This document shows positions 42,380 to 43,567 of a stretch of DNA of 43,567 bases, piece after piece. The notes beneath the pieces were generated by a model that was not told where the DNA came from, did not search any database, and saw only the letters and a list, made by a program, of their open reading frames with translations. Origin of the DNA: Treponema sp. (GTDB lineage Bacteria; Spirochaetota; Spirochaetia; Treponematales; Treponemataceae); NCBI GenBank assembly GCA_017525605.1, contig JAFXSM010000046.1:1-43567 (forward strand), written 5' to 3'. The position numbers and the translations under genes were made by a program. Within the stretch, counting starts at the first letter, position 1. Each line of letters begins with the position of its first letter.

Positions 42380-43072
42380 TTATTGTTTTACCTTGAGGGC
42401 AATCAATCTAGTTTTTGCCAAATTTGCCCAAGACGAATTTGGATGCAAGTCATTGAGCTTCTGATAGGTCTCAGTTGCCTTAGCAGAATCTTTTTTAGCT
42501 TCGTAAACTCTAGCCAAGCTGAAAAGCGCATGGTCAACGAGGAGGAAATCAGAATCAGAAGAAGCAAGCTCGTAATATTTCACAGCAGAATCCAAATCAT
42601 TCAAGCTCTCAGAACATGCAGCAGCATTGTAGTAAGAAACAGAATTCGTGTATGAATTCTTTTCGACATTTGCCGCAGCCAACCAAGCATTTCTTGACTC
42701 GTCAAATTTCCCCTGCTGGAAATACAATTCACCCAAAAGCATAGATGCTCTCATGCCAACAATTCCAGACGATTTAGAAAGTCTGAGCAAAGTTTCAATA
42801 GAAGAATCCTGCAAAGCCTTCACTTCATCAGCGGAAATGTCAGATTTCGCATTCGACAGCGAAAAATAAACTGTATCAACTTTTTCAAGTCCAGATTTGA
42901 CGGAATTAGAATGAACAATGATTCCGACGACAATCGCAATTACAGCGAGAACAAAAACGACCAATATAGCCAACAAGGCTTTACGAAACTTTCCAATCGC
43001 TGACTCAAAAGAATCAGTAATCGTGGCAGTCTCTACTTTAGTTTTTCCAAAATCAATATTTTTTTCAGACAT
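42380..43072 (-). CDS. Membrane-anchored TPR protein (YfgM-like)
   Basis: 230 residues: a short cytoplasmic N-terminus, one membrane span (ALLAILVVFVLAVIAIVVGI, residues 32-55), then periplasmic tetratricopeptide repeats (RASMLLGELYFQQGKFDESR, SYYNAAACSESLNDLDSAVK, HALFSLARVYEAKKDSAKAT). This is the layout of YfgM, an ancillary component that helps newly exported proteins at the Sec translocon. Similarity is architectural only. It lies between rpsA and the lipoprotein gene on the same strand; a terminator after rpsA separates it from rpsA. Confidence 0.75.
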   Translation of the reverse strand: MSEKNIDFGKTKVETATITDSFESAIGKFRKALLAILVVFVLAVIAIVVGIIVHSNSVKSGLEKVDTVYFSLSNAKSDISADEVKALQDSSIETLLRLSKSSGIVGMRASMLLGELYFQQGKFDESRNAWLAAANVEKNSYTNSVSYYNAAACSESLNDLDSAVKYYELASSDSDFLLVDHALFSLARVYEAKKDSAKATETYQKLNDLHPNSSWANLAKTRLIALKVKQ

Positions 43073-43108
43073 AACACTACCAATAAAAAGTCATATAAAG
43101 AAAAATAA

Positions 43109-43145
43109 AACTCACTGCCAATTAACGAAAAATCAACAATGAGTT
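43109..43145 (-). terminator. Terminator after rpsA
   Basis: Minus strand AACTCATTG, 19-nt loop, CAGTGAGTT, then TTATTTTTC. Nine pairs including one G-U. The bases 43146-43256 contain a further weak hairpin (CCCGAA/TTCGGG) and no ORF. Confidence 0.6.
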
Positions 43146-43256
43146 CTTAAAAAGCTATTCGAGTAAAAACAGATTTGCCCGAATTTCAGAAATACTTGTC
43201 CGATAACCGATGCTCCCGAACAAGTATAATTTTTATTCTTCGGGCAATTCCAATCT

Positions 43257-43567
43257 CTACTCTTTAGATTTTACAAAATCACCGAATGTGGAAGAATCAT
43301 CGGCAGCCTCAGCAGAAGCCATGTACTGTGAAATCTCTTTGCGAGCCTGAGCTTTCTTGTATTCCTTTACAGAGAATGCAACTTTCTCTTTCTCGACATT
43401 GATATCAACGACATACACATTCACTTTGTCGCCGACATTGTACTTTTTGACAGCCTCTTCAAAAGGAACTTCACGGTTGTCGCTCAAGTTTGCCTTGTTG
43501 ACCAAACCTTCGATTCCAACAGGAGCCTTCACGAAGATTCCGAAATCAGTGATTGAAGTGATTTCTC
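43257..43567 (-). CDS. rpsA: 30S ribosomal protein S1, 3' end
   Basis: The last 102 codons of the gene; the 5' part lies beyond the window. The fragment contains most of one S1 domain: ITDFGIFVKAPVGIEGLVNK, then EEAVKKYNVGDKVNVYVVDI and EKVAFSVKEYKKA, followed by an acidic and Ser/Ala-rich tail typical of spirochaete S1. S1 binds messenger RNA at the 30S subunit. Other multi-S1-domain proteins are possible, but the sequence and tail fit S1 best. A terminator follows. Confidence 0.82.
   Translation of the reverse strand, partial: EITSITDFGIFVKAPVGIEGLVNKANLSDNREVPFEEAVKKYNVGDKVNVYVVDINVEKEKVAFSVKEYKKAQARKEISQYMASAEAADDSSTFGDFVKSKE

Overview
The window looks like the chromosome of a treponeme (Spirochaetes), probably a gut or rumen species. 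Its core block runs rimP-nusA-infB-rbfA-truB/ribF-rpsO-pnp on the minus strand, an order I know from treponemes. Flanking it are treponeme-type envelope genes: a UPF0164-like outer-membrane protein, a very large SpoIIE-type phosphatase and TPR proteins. Species assignment is inference; no rRNA gene is present.

Layout. (1) 1-4.7 kb, A+T-rich accessory DNA: the edge of a Pth2-like peptidyl-tRNA hydrolase, an XRE regulator divergent from an AlbA_2 (Schlafen-like) protein, a tRNA-like relic with its own promoter and terminator, and an AAA ATPase broken by one TAG codon. (2) 4.6-7.7 kb, small and decayed genes: an unrecognised cluster encoding two tiny membrane peptides (22 and 45 aa) around a 134-aa protein, a cloverleaf-like inverted repeat, dut, and transposase and other relics. 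(3) 7.7-18.2 kb, a defence-type island. It holds an Abi_2 protein, a short type II CBASS operon (patatin phospholipase, CD-NTase, E2-like protein), then a minus-strand cluster encoding a CARF-like protein, a sigma-70-like protein, a MoxR/RavA-like AAA+ ATPase, a small protein, a VWA (ViaA-like) protein and an intracellular leucine-rich-repeat protein. (4) 18.2-27.9 kb, housekeeping translation and RNA-decay genes. (5) 28-43.6 kb, an outer-membrane protein, a TPR protein and SpoIIE phosphatase followed by an Rsm22-like methyltransferase, a sugar isomerase, an orphan DNA methyltransferase divergent from a GNAT acetyltransferase, a lipoprotein, an anchored TPR protein and the 3' end of rpsA.

The most interesting part is the CARF/sigma/MoxR/VWA/LRR cluster. 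Both of its transcription units, the one starting at the CARF gene and the one starting at the MoxR gene, carry the same bipartite upstream motif: TGTCAACT, exactly 13 nt, then TT(C/T)CTAATA. It lies 18 nt upstream of each start codon. This suggests that the cluster's own sigma-like protein transcribes both units, perhaps gated by a nucleotide signal bound by the CARF protein. The 106-aa gene between the ATPase and VWA genes repeats the N-terminal domain of the VWA protein. I know of no described system with this exact composition, though MoxR-VWA pairs are known from conflict systems and RavA-ViaA. All functional linkage here is inferred from gene order and sequence.
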